From positions 62,001-126,000 of the forward strand of contig NZ_WHNY01000028.1 of NCBI RefSeq assembly GCF_013141695.1: a DNA stretch of 64,000 bases, written 5' to 3'. The notes under the pieces were generated by a model that was not told the DNA's origin, ran no database searches, and saw only the letters and a program-made list of their open reading frames with translations. The position numbers were made by a program, and so were the translations under genes. The DNA comes from Paenibacillus plantarum (GTDB lineage Bacteria > Bacillota > Bacilli > Paenibacillales > NBRC-103111). Positions 44,569 to 53,528 of the stretch are shown piece by piece; within the stretch, counting starts at the first letter, position 1, and every line of letters starts with the position of its first letter.

Positions 44569-46360
44569 AGCTGCCACCTCCATTATGATTGTACGGAATT
44601 CGTATGCGAATTGTCGTTCCGATGCCTAACTCACTCTCCACCTCTAGGCCAAATGGCGTTCCATAAACCAGTCTTAATCGTTCATGCACATTTTTGAGCC
44701 CGATGGATACGCCGTAGAAAACGTCGGATGATTTGTTCTCGAACGATGATCGCACTGCATCCAGCTTATCGGTTTCGATGCCAGGTCCGTTATCTTGAAC
44801 TGTCAAGACAACGGAATCTATTTCCCGCAGTACGTTCACGCCGATCCGCAGTGACTGCTCCTCTTCCCGCTTGCTGAAGGCGTGCACAATCACATTCTCA
44901 ATAATTGGCTGCATGACGAATCGAATGATCGCACAATCCATCAGACCAGTATCGACGTCAAACTCAATCTGCAGCGTCTCCTCAAAGCGGAGCTGTTGGA
45001 TGTACAAGTAATTATTCACGTGCGCAAGCTCCTGACCAATCGTTGAAGCGACATTGCCTTCATAGAAACTGTACCGAAACATGTCGCCTAACGCACGGCA
45101 CATCTCATGAATTTCATAATCCCCGATAAGTACAGCTTTGCCGCCGATCGTCTGCAGCGTATTGTACAGAAAATGCGGATTGATCTGCATTTGCAGCGCA
45201 AGAATTTGCGCTTCTTTATTGAGAAGCTGCATTTCGTATTTGGATTCAATCAACTCGCGAATTTTATCTGTCATGAAATTAAAATTGCCTGTCAGCTCCG
45301 AAATATCATCACGATAATTGGCATTCTGCGGCAGACTGACATGAAAGTTGCCCTTGCGAACAGTTTTCATCGCTTTTCCGAGCAGTTTGATGGGTCGGGT
45401 AATGTAATGTTGCGCGAGAATCGAGAGCAGTGATATGCTCAGCATCACAAAAATAAATGCCCCAACTGTCGTAAGCAAAATGTTCCTGCGATTCTGTTCC
45501 AGTTCAGGGTTCGGATACACAATGGCAAGCGAAATATTGCCATAATTGAGTCGAGAGGTAGCTACAAATAAATCCTTCTTTCTCAAAAATTGAATGTTCT
45601 TAGGATCATTTTGCGAACTGATCTCCGGCTTTTCGTATTTCGGTATGCTATCCGCATAGTTGCCATTTGTCTGATAAAAGGGCTCGCCGCTGGCGTTCTG
45701 CAAGACGATTACGTTCGGCGAATGATTATTTGCTTCAATCATCTTCGATAATTCCTTGCTCTGGATGTAAAAAACAAGCGTACCAAACTTCGTTCTATAG
45801 AACGGATCATATATTGGAATGGAATAAACAAAGAAGTCTTGTTGTACTGTGACATCCTTATAGGTAAACATAAGCGCCTGTTGAAATGGCAAATCGAGCA
45901 TCTCCTTGTAATGAGGAATGCTCTGATCCATTTTGACGGACTCGTAGCTAGCCGCTCTGGACCAAGAATCTTCCAGCTTATTTTCTTTGCCGAAGATCAT
46001 GATCTTAATAATGTCTTTGTTTTTATTCTGGATCAGCAAATCATAGTTTTTAATCGATTCCCTGAGCAAAATAATTTCAGCATCATTATAATTAGCCCCA
46101 TGCTCCATAAGATTCAGGATGCGTTCGAAGCCATATACTTGCAGGGCAGACGAAGAAATATTGCTGAAATATTGATCTAAATACCCAGATAAATACTCAG
46201 CATTCTGATCCGAACTTCGGAACATCGAATTTTCCAAAGAACGAGTACTCGACTTATAAAAAATCATGGAGAGTACAAGCATGGGGATCAGGGAGATCAG
46301 GACACTACTCCAAACAATTTTCGTACGAATGCTCCTATTAATAAATAGCCATCTGATCAT
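44543..46360 (-). CDS. YesM-like membrane sensor histidine kinase
   Basis: A 605-aa sensor kinase. TM1 is at about 15-35, a large extracytoplasmic sensor at about 36-292, TM2 at about 293-318, then HAMP (about 318-372), a His_kinase domain with His396 in QINPHFLYNTLQ, and a HATPase (QPIIENVIVHAFS, DNGPGI). This is the LytS/YesM group. It is paired with the YesN-like regulator by gene overlap. It probably senses a sugar or sugar-loaded binding protein outside the cell; the lipoprotein gene just upstream is a candidate partner. Confidence 0.93.
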   Translation of the reverse strand: MIRWLFINRSIRTKIVWSSVLISLIPMLVLSMIFYKSSTRSLENSMFRSSDQNAEYLSGYLDQYFSNISSSALQVYGFERILNLMEHGANYNDAEIILLRESIKNYDLLIQNKNKDIIKIMIFGKENKLEDSWSRAASYESVKMDQSIPHYKEMLDLPFQQALMFTYKDVTVQQDFFVYSIPIYDPFYRTKFGTLVFYIQSKELSKMIEANNHSPNVIVLQNASGEPFYQTNGNYADSIPKYEKPEISSQNDPKNIQFLRKKDLFVATSRLNYGNISLAIVYPNPELEQNRRNILLTTVGAFIFVMLSISLLSILAQHYITRPIKLLGKAMKTVRKGNFHVSLPQNANYRDDISELTGNFNFMTDKIRELIESKYEMQLLNKEAQILALQMQINPHFLYNTLQTIGGKAVLIGDYEIHEMCRALGDMFRYSFYEGNVASTIGQELAHVNNYLYIQQLRFEETLQIEFDVDTGLMDCAIIRFVMQPIIENVIVHAFSKREEEQSLRIGVNVLREIDSVVLTVQDNGPGIETDKLDAVRSSFENKSSDVFYGVSIGLKNVHERLRLVYGTPFGLEVESELGIGTTIRIRIPYNHNGGGSFVQSNGRR

Positions 46361-46494
46361 GCCATCATCCCAACTTCCCTGTTGTTCAAATTAAAATTGG
46401 ATCGATTATACCACATTGTAACATCTCTCCTGCTTCTTACAATTCAACTTTTTGTTTTGTTTATGTTCAAATTTTTGGCTCACGAACAACGCTA

Positions 46495-46555
46495 AACAGG
46501 TACCCACCGTCTAAACACTTGTTCAAAGTGTCCAACAATGGGTACCTGTTTTTTT
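46495..46555. terminator. 12-bp hairpin after the second binding-protein gene
   Basis: AACAGGTACCCA pairs with TGGGTACCTGTT, with an inner ACACTT/AAGTGT stem. The longer T tract (TTTTT) is on the plus strand, while the minus strand, where the genes lie, has only TTTAGC. It may act as a stabilising hairpin or weak terminator. Confidence 0.6.
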
Positions 46556-46565
46556 AAATCTCCTG

Positions 46566-47906
46566 CTACTTTTTATTTTTGTCCAAAATTGCTGTTGCAT
46601 CCTTACGGAATGAGACAGCCGCTTCTTGAACCGTTATTTTCTTGTACATTATTTTCTCAGCTGTATCTTTTAGCAGCTTCTCGATTTCGATGGAACCAAC
46701 TGGGTTCGGAGGATCCATTGGCGCACTGTTTTTCTCAGCCCATGCGACATAATCAAAAACTTTAATTTCATTCGGGCTTAACAACGGTTTCAACGCTTCT
46801 TTCACTTTAGAAGCAACAGGTACGCCGCGCTCGCCTTTAATAATTTTATTTGCTTCAATATCATTGATCCAGAAATCAATAAATTTAGCAGCTTCTTCTT
46901 GTACTTTAGAACTGCTTGATACGGACCAGTACATACTTGGTTTCAAGAATAACCCTTTGTTTGCATCAGGACCTGGCATTGGCTGCAGCACAAGCTCACG
47001 TTTCGAGGCTGTAGCTAAACCAATAAATTGATTAGACCAACCATTGGAAGAAATGGAATTACCCAATGTCAACTCGTCATCTTCTGGCGTGCCTTTCTTT
47101 TGAGCAGCTTTATCAAGCGCCAGTACACTTCCAGCGTCATAATATTTCTGAGAGCGATTAAAATAGTCAACAAACAGCTTATCGTCGGTATAACCAAGGG
47201 CTGTGCCTTCTGCGTTATACATTTTTTGACCTAGTGTACGCAGGTAATAAGGGAAGAAAACATCATCCCGGAAGCCCCCCGTGATTTTACCCGCAGCTTT
47301 CGCTTTAGCCGTAATCTCATCCAAATCATTCCATGTCCAGTTCTTCTCAGGAGGCGTAATATTGGCTTTTTTCAACATCTCGAAGTCCATGATGCTGGTC
47401 AAAGCATTAACCCCTATGTTCATAGCTACGAGCTTCCCGCCTACTTGACCACCTGAAACTGCATTTGGACTAACGTCGTCCACGTTCAGAATTTTGCTCT
47501 TCGTAAAAGGCGTCAAATCCGCCAATTGGTTTCTTCCACCGTATTGTGTCAAATACGAGATATCCATCTGTATAATATCTGGCAGTTGATTCGCAGCTGC
47601 TTGAGGAGCAAGCTTCTTCCAATAATCATCGAAAGCCGCATATTCAGCTTCAATTTTCACATTCGGATGTGCTTTCTCATACATTTCGATAACTTTCAGC
47701 GTATAATCGTGGCGCGCTTGACCGCCCCACCAGGCCATGCGAAGCTTTACTGGATCCTTACTTGCACTGACAGTTGCACTAGGAGTCGTTGTTGTTGTTG
47801 GCGCTGTTGTAGCTCCTCCACTTTGGTTACTAGAAGTACCCGAAGAACAAGCGGTTGCTGTGAAAATCATGGATAATGACATTAATGTGACGACTGCCTT
47901 TTTCAT
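46566..47906 (-). CDS. Second extracellular sugar-binding lipoprotein
   Basis: A 446-aa solute-binding protein of family 1 with a lipoprotein signal (MIFTATACSSGTSS). The mature part begins after a Ser/Thr/Pro-rich linker with LRMAWWGGQARHDYTLKVIEMYEKAHPNVKIEAEYAAFDDYW. It has no permease genes of its own in the window and sits directly upstream of the YesM/YesN pair. It could deliver another ligand to the shared permeases or act with the sensor kinase. A cre-like site lies just upstream of the ribosome-binding site. Confidence 0.92.
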   Translation of the reverse strand: MKKAVVTLMSLSMIFTATACSSGTSSNQSGGATTAPTTTTTPSATVSASKDPVKLRMAWWGGQARHDYTLKVIEMYEKAHPNVKIEAEYAAFDDYWKKLAPQAAANQLPDIIQMDISYLTQYGGRNQLADLTPFTKSKILNVDDVSPNAVSGGQVGGKLVAMNIGVNALTSIMDFEMLKKANITPPEKNWTWNDLDEITAKAKAAGKITGGFRDDVFFPYYLRTLGQKMYNAEGTALGYTDDKLFVDYFNRSQKYYDAGSVLALDKAAQKKGTPEDDELTLGNSISSNGWSNQFIGLATASKRELVLQPMPGPDANKGLFLKPSMYWSVSSSSKVQEEAAKFIDFWINDIEANKIIKGERGVPVASKVKEALKPLLSPNEIKVFDYVAWAEKNSAPMDPPNPVGSIEIEKLLKDTAEKIMYKKITVQEAAVSFRKDATAILDKNKK

Positions 47907-47940
47907 GGTTTTTCTCCCCTTTGTACGTACATTTCGGAAA

Positions 47941-47956
47941 CCGTAATCGCTTACAT
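47941..47956. promoter_or_regulatory. Candidate cre (CcpA) site
   Basis: On the minus strand ATGTAAGCGATTACGG matches WTGNNARCGNWWWCAW at 14 of 16 positions. It lies 35 nt upstream of the second binding-protein start, downstream of a GATAAT -10-like element. Confidence 0.55.
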
Positions 47957-48063
47957 TTCTATTATCTGCTAAAAATTAACATCCGGTAATCAAAAAAACC
48001 GTCATCTTTGTTCAATTTTCAGTTTCCGCTACGCTTGAACTCAGCAAACTTACTCCCGCTTCC

Positions 48064-48160
48064 ACTCTTACCTCTACTCCTACCTCTACCTCTACCTCTA
48101 CCTCTACCTCTACCTCTATCTCTACTTCTACCCTACCTCTACTCCTACTCCTACTCCTAC
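48064..48160. repeat. Hexanucleotide microsatellite (CTCTAC)n
   Basis: About 97 bp are made almost entirely of CTCTAC, CTCCTAC and TCCTAC units, with about six uninterrupted CTCTAC copies in the middle. It lies in the 578-bp gap upstream of the second binding-protein gene. The rest of that gap (48161-48440) holds A+T-rich sequence with small imperfect palindromes and no convincing gene. Confidence 0.9.
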
Positions 48161-48440
48161 TTCAACAGCCAAACCAATCTCCACCGCCATAAACAAATTA
48201 AATGGATTTTATGTTGTTATTTTTGCTGATTCTCACTATTTGGGAGCAATAGCTGGATTTCCTACAGTTAATTTCTGATAAAAACCACCAAACTATCAAT
48301 CTTCCTCGAATTAGATGTACTTTTTCCATCTACTCATTAAATTTCAGATAAATCGGCAATATTAACTGTATATTTTACATTTATTTGAAAAACTAGCTAC
48401 TCAACTGACCACACCGCTTAGCCTAAGACCTCAGGTATAG

Positions 48441-48471
48441 AAAAAGACAGCACCTGATTTCAGGCACTGTC
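48441..48471 (-). terminator. Terminator of the exonuclease gene
   Basis: GACAGTGCCTG and CAGGTGCTGTC form an 11-bp stem (one mismatch or G-U) with a 4-nt loop, followed on the minus strand by TTTTTC, 14 nt after the stop. Confidence 0.85.
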
Positions 48472-48484
48472 CCTATTTGATGTC

Positions 48485-49360
48485 TTATCCGATCAATCTT
48501 ATTAATCCTTTGTACGCAATTTCATCGAATTTGCTAATGACCTTCTCCCGATCCATCGCCCACGCGCAATCTTCAAGCGCACAAGCGACCGGCGCATCTA
48601 AGCGAATCGTTGCCAGATCAAGCGAAAGATGCAGCATATCCAGCTCTGCTTCGATCTTAGCCCTTACACCTTTGGGAAGTGCAGCTAAGTTCTCGAGGAT
48701 CCCATCAATGTTCACGTATTCGTTGAGCAACTTGGTTGCCGTTTTTTCCCCAATTCCTTTGACCCCTGGATAATTGTCTGCAGTATCACCCGTTAACCCC
48801 TTCAGATCAATGATTTGCGCTGGGGTTAGGCTTTTCTCCTCCATGAGCGTTTCTAGCGTGTACACCATGTAGTTGGATTGCCCTTTTTTCATAATAATAA
48901 CTTCGGTATTCTCATCCACGAGCTGGAGCATATCATGATCCCCGGTTAAGATCTGCACTTTTGTGTAGGGGCTGTATGTACGAGCCAAGGTGCCTATACA
49001 ATCATCTGCCTCATAACCAATAACGCCGACATTCGGAATGTTAAAGCTGGCTGTCACTTCTTTGACCAAATCAAATTGTGGAATTAACTCCTCGGGAGCA
49101 GGTCCGCGATTCGCTTTATAAGATTCGAATTTCTCCGTACGGAAGGTCTTGCTTCCCATATCCCAACAACATACGACGTGAGTTGGTTTGAACGTGCCGA
49201 TTGCATCGAGTAAATATTTCAGAAATCCATAGACACCATTGATAGGCACACCGTTATCGGTTCTCATGATGTAACCACTAGATGATGTAGCATAAAAACC
49301 GCGAAATAATAAGGCCATGCCGTCTACGAGCAGCACAGATTCAGATGAATTTTGTGACAT
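48485..49360 (-). CDS. 5'-3' exonuclease (YpcP-like, PolI N-terminal type)
   Basis: A 291-aa flap-endonuclease-like 5'-3' exonuclease, the free-standing form of the DNA polymerase I N-terminal domain. Metal-binding acidic residues are seen in LLVDGMALLFRGFYA, CWDMGSKTFR, GYEADDCIGTLA and TGDHDMLQLV. The helix-hairpin-helix is in DNYPGVKGIGEKTATKLL. I use the ATG at 49360 (MSQNSSESVLL) with GGGAG 9 nt upstream; a 32-codon extension has no site. It may process Okazaki fragments or repair intermediates alongside PolA. It is monocistronic. Confidence 0.92.
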   Translation of the reverse strand: MSQNSSESVLLVDGMALLFRGFYATSSSGYIMRTDNGVPINGVYGFLKYLLDAIGTFKPTHVVCCWDMGSKTFRTEKFESYKANRGPAPEELIPQFDLVKEVTASFNIPNVGVIGYEADDCIGTLARTYSPYTKVQILTGDHDMLQLVDENTEVIIMKKGQSNYMVYTLETLMEEKSLTPAQIIDLKGLTGDTADNYPGVKGIGEKTATKLLNEYVNIDGILENLAALPKGVRAKIEAELDMLHLSLDLATIRLDAPVACALEDCAWAMDREKVISKFDEIAYKGLIRLIG

Positions 49361-49433
49361 TGATAATAGCTCCCATTCCTGTGAAAATATGAATTCATTA
49401 CAAGTAGTATAGCACGCCACACAGGTTCCCGAC

Positions 49434-49488
49434 ACGCAAAAAACCGCCATCAGCAAAAGTTACCAACGACGGGTTTGCGTGTGCTATG
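49434..49488 (-). terminator. Probable terminator of the SsuE-like gene
   Basis: On the minus strand, CACGCAAACCC and CCGTCG pair with CGG and TTTGCGTG segments around a loop, including a TTTTTT run. Pairing is imperfect. Confidence 0.5.
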
Positions 49489-49491
49489 TAA

Positions 49492-50034
49492 TTAGCGGCT
49501 TGTATGCCATTTAATTTCCTGAATGAATTCCGTTACGGATTCCTTCAAACGCGAAGTGATTTCATCATCGAGAATTGCTTGACCTTGATCGCCCCAAGTC
49601 ACTTGTTTATCCAATACATACACACCTTGTAAAATATTCTGTGCACCTAGGACAGACAACACTGGTTTGAGTGCATAATCAATCGCGAGCAAGTGCGCGT
49701 AGGTTCCTCCAACCGCTAATGGAAGTACGATTTTACGCTCGAGTCCTTTTTGCGGCAGCAGATCCAAGAATGCTTTCAACACGCCTGTGTAGGAAGCTTT
49801 GTAGACGGGCGTAGCTACGAAAACAGCATCTGCTTCAGCCACACGCTTACTCGCATCCACAATGGCTTCACTGTCGAACTTCGCATATAACAAATCCTCA
49901 GCAGGCAGGTCGCGAACCTTAATCCAATCTACTTCCAAACCTGCTTGCAGAAGCTCGCTCTTAGCAACTTCAATTACACCATGTAATCGGGAGGTTGGGG
50001 TTGGACTTCCTGAAATAATTACTACTTTAGCCAT
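49492..50034 (-). CDS. SsuE-like NADPH-dependent FMN reductase
   Basis: A 180-aa flavodoxin-fold FMN reductase, most like SsuE: it begins VVIISGSPTPTSRLHGV and has the motif ATPVYKASYTGVLKAFLDLLPQKGL near residues 74-96, with its inserted pi-helix Tyr region. SsuE supplies reduced FMN to the alkanesulfonate monooxygenase SsuD. No ssuD or ssuABC is in the window, so its partner is elsewhere or different. GGAGCGTGAATCAAA precedes the ATG. It is a single-gene unit. Confidence 0.85.
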   Translation of the reverse strand: MAKVVIISGSPTPTSRLHGVIEVAKSELLQAGLEVDWIKVRDLPAEDLLYAKFDSEAIVDASKRVAEADAVFVATPVYKASYTGVLKAFLDLLPQKGLERKIVLPLAVGGTYAHLLAIDYALKPVLSVLGAQNILQGVYVLDKQVTWGDQGQAILDDEITSRLKESVTEFIQEIKWHTSR

Positions 50035-50066
50035 TTTGATTCACGCTCCATTAGCAATTTGTGGGT

Positions 50067-50116
50067 GAAAAAAGAGACTCCGCCTCCATGTATTCGGGTA
50101 CATAGTGGGAGTCTCC
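50067..50116 (-). terminator. Terminator of the glycosyltransferase gene
   Basis: On the minus strand, GAGACTCC with inner TATGTACCC/GAATACAT pairing closes with GGAGTCTC and runs into TTTTTT. Confidence 0.85.
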
Positions 50117-50201
50117 TGCTGTTCGGTCGACTTATTTTAATTCACAGTAATTCACTTGGAATTATATTACCATGGCTTCTAAGAGACGTCAATCCGTCAT
50201 T

Positions 50202-53200
50202 TTAAAAGAAGTTCCAGCCCGGCATCCATCTTAAAAAGAAGGAGTATTTCGCCGGTATAATCATCCCCGACAGGATCGGGTAGAATAGTGCGAATAGCAC
50301 GAAGACAGCGGCTAAGTAGCCGTAGACCCATTTTCTTCGCTGCAGCGGTCCTTGCTCCAAGTAGTCCTTGATGTAGTAGGTCAAGATCAATACTAGGAAA
50401 GGTACCATTGCAAAATAGTGATAAATAAACGTTAGTCGCGGTACCAACATCCACGGCAGGTACTGTGAACAGTAGGCAATGAGCAGCATACGAAGCAATT
50501 TGTCCTTGCGTTTGAATGCGAGATAGAAGGACATCAGCACGGCAATAAAGCCTGGCCACCACACCAACGGATTACCGAATGAAACGATGCTCGAAAGCAT
50601 ACCCTGCGGCATCAGCTTCGCTTGATAGTACCAGATCGGACGTATCATCATCGGCCACTCCCACCATGGTGAGGAGAACGGATGTGTTGCGACGAGATCC
50701 TTATGGTATTTGTACATATGTACCTGATAGCTCACAACATCTTTCAACTGATGTCCAGGACCTGGTACCATCATGAAAGGAATATAGGATAGTGTGTAGA
50801 CGCCTAACGGCACGATAACAAACATGAGTACGCACCATAGTATGGTAAGCAATGTATTGCGTACGAAAAGCTTTTGTACCCTTAGGAGCTTCGTAGATTC
50901 TTCCACCGAGAGCAGATCGTCATAAACTCCCTCGCTCTCCTCAGCTTCATCACGACTGTTCTCCCTCAGTACTCGCTTGGCAAATTGGTACTCTCTGTAC
51001 CGCTCCCATAGCGAGATGAATAAGAGGACGGCCAAGCCGGCACCGCCATAAATGACGATCCACTTGGAAGCAGCACCGATCCCGAAGAACAAACCGGAAA
51101 GTCCCAGTGGGATTAGCGTCGTCCACAGCTTTTCACGGAAGAAGCTCAACGTTGTATACCGATACATGAAATAGAACATCAGCATGATAAAAAACACACC
51201 GTACACATCAATCGTGGAGATTCTTGTTTGGGCAAAATGCATGAAATCAAAGCTAAGTAAAAAGGCAGCAATAAGGGCATATTCGGAACGGCCAAACATC
51301 CGTTTTGCGAATACATACATAATTGGAATCATGCCTACTCCGAATAGCGTACCGATAATACGCCAGCCGAATGGATTTAATCCGAACACATAAATACCGA
51401 TGGAAATGAATATTTTGCCCAGCGGCGGATGTGTGCTTTCATAAGGCTCGATCTTATGGAGATGCTCATAAGCCGTTCTAGCATGATAAATCTCATCGAA
51501 ATACGTGCCATTCATGTAGGTAGGTGTATATGGGACGACGCTTGGCTCATCAAATAAATGAGCTGTATTCCCATTATCGGCGGCATCCACATCTACTTCC
51601 TTTAGACTAGCGATCGGTAATGGCGTCGTTCCCCCATCCCCGAAAATCCCAATTTCATGAAGATGCAGCTTCGCACTCTCTTGCGTATCGATCACAATTT
51701 TTACATAGCGAGCTTCTTTATTCGCTTCTACGGTATGCCAGGTGAACACCTTCGTGTGATCAGATTTAACCGCCATAGCATCCTGCCACTGTTCGCCATC
51801 ATTTGAGAACCAATAGGAATAAGCACCTTCCCCAACGCCAGCAAAACTATTAATACGTGTAATCTGATGCGGGCTGCCGAGATCAGCAATGACCGTCTCT
51901 CCCCCACGTGATGGCTGCCAGAACGTCGTTGGATCTTTATGCCCGCCGAGATGGAACAGTGCAATGATCGTATAAACCACCATAAGTACACCTAGATACA
52001 GGGCATCTTTACGGGAGAAAAAGCGCCCGCGCTTCCCTCTTTCTATATGATCCTCTGTCTTATGGAAAAGTGCCTTCCACGGTGAGGTTTCTCTTAAATT
52101 CGTTGCTTTCTCTTCCAGGTCATCTTCCATTGGAAGCACTTCGACCTTGTTGTCGACTAGAGGCATAGTTTCCTCCACAGTTTCATCCCCATCTGATTTC
52201 ACGAAAAGCCTCCATCCCAATATACAAGCATAGACAAACATCATAACATTGATCGCTGAAACCGTCAGCATCAAAGGATTGTATCGCGGAATGTGATAGT
52301 CCTGATGAAAACTCCGCAGGAGTACATCACCAATATTGATAAAATGCGTAATACTAAAGCCGATAAACAGCCATAGAATTCGGCGATCCTTCAAGTATAT
52401 GAAGCTCGTTAATGCTAGCAATAGGCCATAGTGCAAGTAGCGCTCATGCATTTTGGTCATACACATAAACATAGCCGTGATAAATAAGAACGATATGTAT
52501 AAGACAGCACCGCGCTTATTCTTACCGAGCCAATAAAGTAGACAGACATATACGATGGACAGAATCATTAATACGACGCCAATCCATTTATAAGACAAAT
52601 GCCAGAAACCACTGTTGATGTCCACGAAGTTCCCGCCAAGAAGTGCGAACAGATTAAACGCATTGAGCGATGCATACGGATAGGAAGCTAACGTGCCCGA
52701 ATACAATTCGATCATCCAGCCATAGCCTCTACCCACTGCAAAAGGAAGGGAAAGAACAGCCATTGTGGCTATGCCTGTCAACACGCTAAGCAGCCAAACC
52801 ATCAACTTGCGTGCCCTTATGACATCGATCAGTAAGAAGATACCGAACAGCAGCGCTTGAGGTTTAAGTAACAGAGCAAGTGCGATAAAGAAGGCGGCTT
52901 GCGGTAGTTTGCCTTTCATCTGCATCAATAATGTAGCCACAATAAACAGCATGAAAAAAGAATCTACCTGTCCCCATACCGCGGAATTCGCCCATATGGC
53001 TGGGTTGAAGGCAAATAAGGCAGCAATCCACAGCGCCTGCTTCCAGGTACGTGCTCCTTCGTGCTTACTGAACGCTAGTCGAAATAACAGGTAAACTGTC
53101 CCAAGATCTGCAAGGATTGATGGAAGCTTAAGAATAAGTAAGGAGCTGCTGCTTTCCCAAGGGATAGACAGCTTATGATGTACAAAGCCCACAACGTATA

Positions 53201-53438
53201 GGACATACATGTAGCCAGGGGGATAATCCAGAAAATATTCTTTGGCATTCGTATATAAGTCCTTCAGGCCTACCGTATAAGCGCGATCTGCCCACGCCAT
53301 GAACGTTCGCACGTCCGTATCATAGCCTACCCAATGGGGGGCCAAAACCAGTCTAAGTATGAGGGCAAGCAGAAGCATGAATCCTAAAAGAAAAAATGTA
53401 TAGGGAGCTACTCCCCGTTGCTTGAACCAGCTGACCAT
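50202..53438 (-). CDS. Large two-module GT-C glycosyltransferase with discoidin-like insert
   Basis: A 1078-aa polytopic membrane protein. The N-terminal module (about 1-400) has some ten TM segments and a first-loop acidic motif (WVGYDTDVRTFMAWADRA) with YFLDYPPGYMYVLY, as in GT-C mannosyltransferases. After an acidic linker and one TM, residues about 495-605 resemble an F5/8 type C (discoidin) domain (TTFWQPSRGGETVIADLGSPHQITRINSF, ARYVKIVIDT, LHEIGIFGDGG). A second GT-C module of the PMT/GT39 type follows (FDEIYHARTAYEHL near 645; ESTHPPLGKIFISIG) to the C-terminus. The ATG at 53438 has AAGGAG 7 nt upstream. It uses a lipid-linked sugar donor, presumably to glycosylate a surface protein or polymer. 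Confidence 0.9.
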   Translation of the reverse strand: MVSWFKQRGVAPYTFFLLGFMLLLALILRLVLAPHWVGYDTDVRTFMAWADRAYTVGLKDLYTNAKEYFLDYPPGYMYVLYVVGFVHHKLSIPWESSSSLLILKLPSILADLGTVYLLFRLAFSKHEGARTWKQALWIAALFAFNPAIWANSAVWGQVDSFFMLFIVATLLMQMKGKLPQAAFFIALALLLKPQALLFGIFLLIDVIRARKLMVWLLSVLTGIATMAVLSLPFAVGRGYGWMIELYSGTLASYPYASLNAFNLFALLGGNFVDINSGFWHLSYKWIGVVLMILSIVYVCLLYWLGKNKRGAVLYISFLFITAMFMCMTKMHERYLHYGLLLALTSFIYLKDRRILWLFIGFSITHFINIGDVLLRSFHQDYHIPRYNPLMLTVSAINVMMFVYACILGWRLFVKSDGDETVEETMPLVDNKVEVLPMEDDLEEKATNLRETSPWKALFHKTEDHIERGKRGRFFSRKDALYLGVLMVVYTIIALFHLGGHKDPTTFWQPSRGGETVIADLGSPHQITRINSFAGVGEGAYSYWFSNDGEQWQDAMAVKSDHTKVFTWHTVEANKEARYVKIVIDTQESAKLHLHEIGIFGDGGTTPLPIASLKEVDVDAADNGNTAHLFDEPSVVPYTPTYMNGTYFDEIYHARTAYEHLHKIEPYESTHPPLGKIFISIGIYVFGLNPFGWRIIGTLFGVGMIPIMYVFAKRMFGRSEYALIAAFLLSFDFMHFAQTRISTIDVYGVFFIMLMFYFMYRYTTLSFFREKLWTTLIPLGLSGLFFGIGAASKWIVIYGGAGLAVLLFISLWERYREYQFAKRVLRENSRDEAEESEGVYDDLLSVEESTKLLRVQKLFVRNTLLTILWCVLMFVIVPLGVYTLSYIPFMMVPGPGHQLKDVVSYQVHMYKYHKDLVATHPFSSPWWEWPMMIRPIWYYQAKLMPQGMLSSIVSFGNPLVWWPGFIAVLMSFYLAFKRKDKLLRMLLIAYCSQYLPWMLVPRLTFIYHYFAMVPFLVLILTYYIKDYLEQGPLQRRKWVYGYLAAVFVLFALFYPILSGMIIPAKYSFFLRWMPGWNFF

Positions 53439-53468
53439 GCGGCATCTCCTTAGCATTGAACTATCCTT

Positions 53469-53474
53469 ATTATA
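53469..53474 (-). promoter_or_regulatory. -10 element of the glycosyltransferase promoter
   Basis: TATAAT on the minus strand, 31 nt before the chosen ATG; the -35 (TTTTCT at 17 nt) is poor. It lies inside a longer in-frame reading, which supports the later start. Confidence 0.5.
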
Positions 53475-53498
53475 CCTGTCCACACTCTTGCAGAAAAG

Positions 53499-53528
53499 GA
53501 AAAAAGCACCGACGGTTAGTCAGTGCTT
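53499..53528 (-). terminator. Terminator overlapping the stop of the 76-aa gene
   Basis: AAGCACTGAC and GTCGGTGCTT form a 10-bp stem (one mismatch or G-U) with a 5-nt loop, followed on the minus strand by TTTTCC. Confidence 0.82.

Noticed and set aside
46495-46555. Terminator of a plus-strand transcript between the second binding protein and YesM
   Set aside because: The T run is on the plus strand, but no plus-strand gene or promoter precedes it; more likely a stabilising hairpin for the minus-strand mRNA.
48008-48229. 73-codon plus-strand ORF with Leu-Pro repeats
   Set aside because: It is produced by reading the CTCTAC microsatellite and has no ribosome-binding site or homology.
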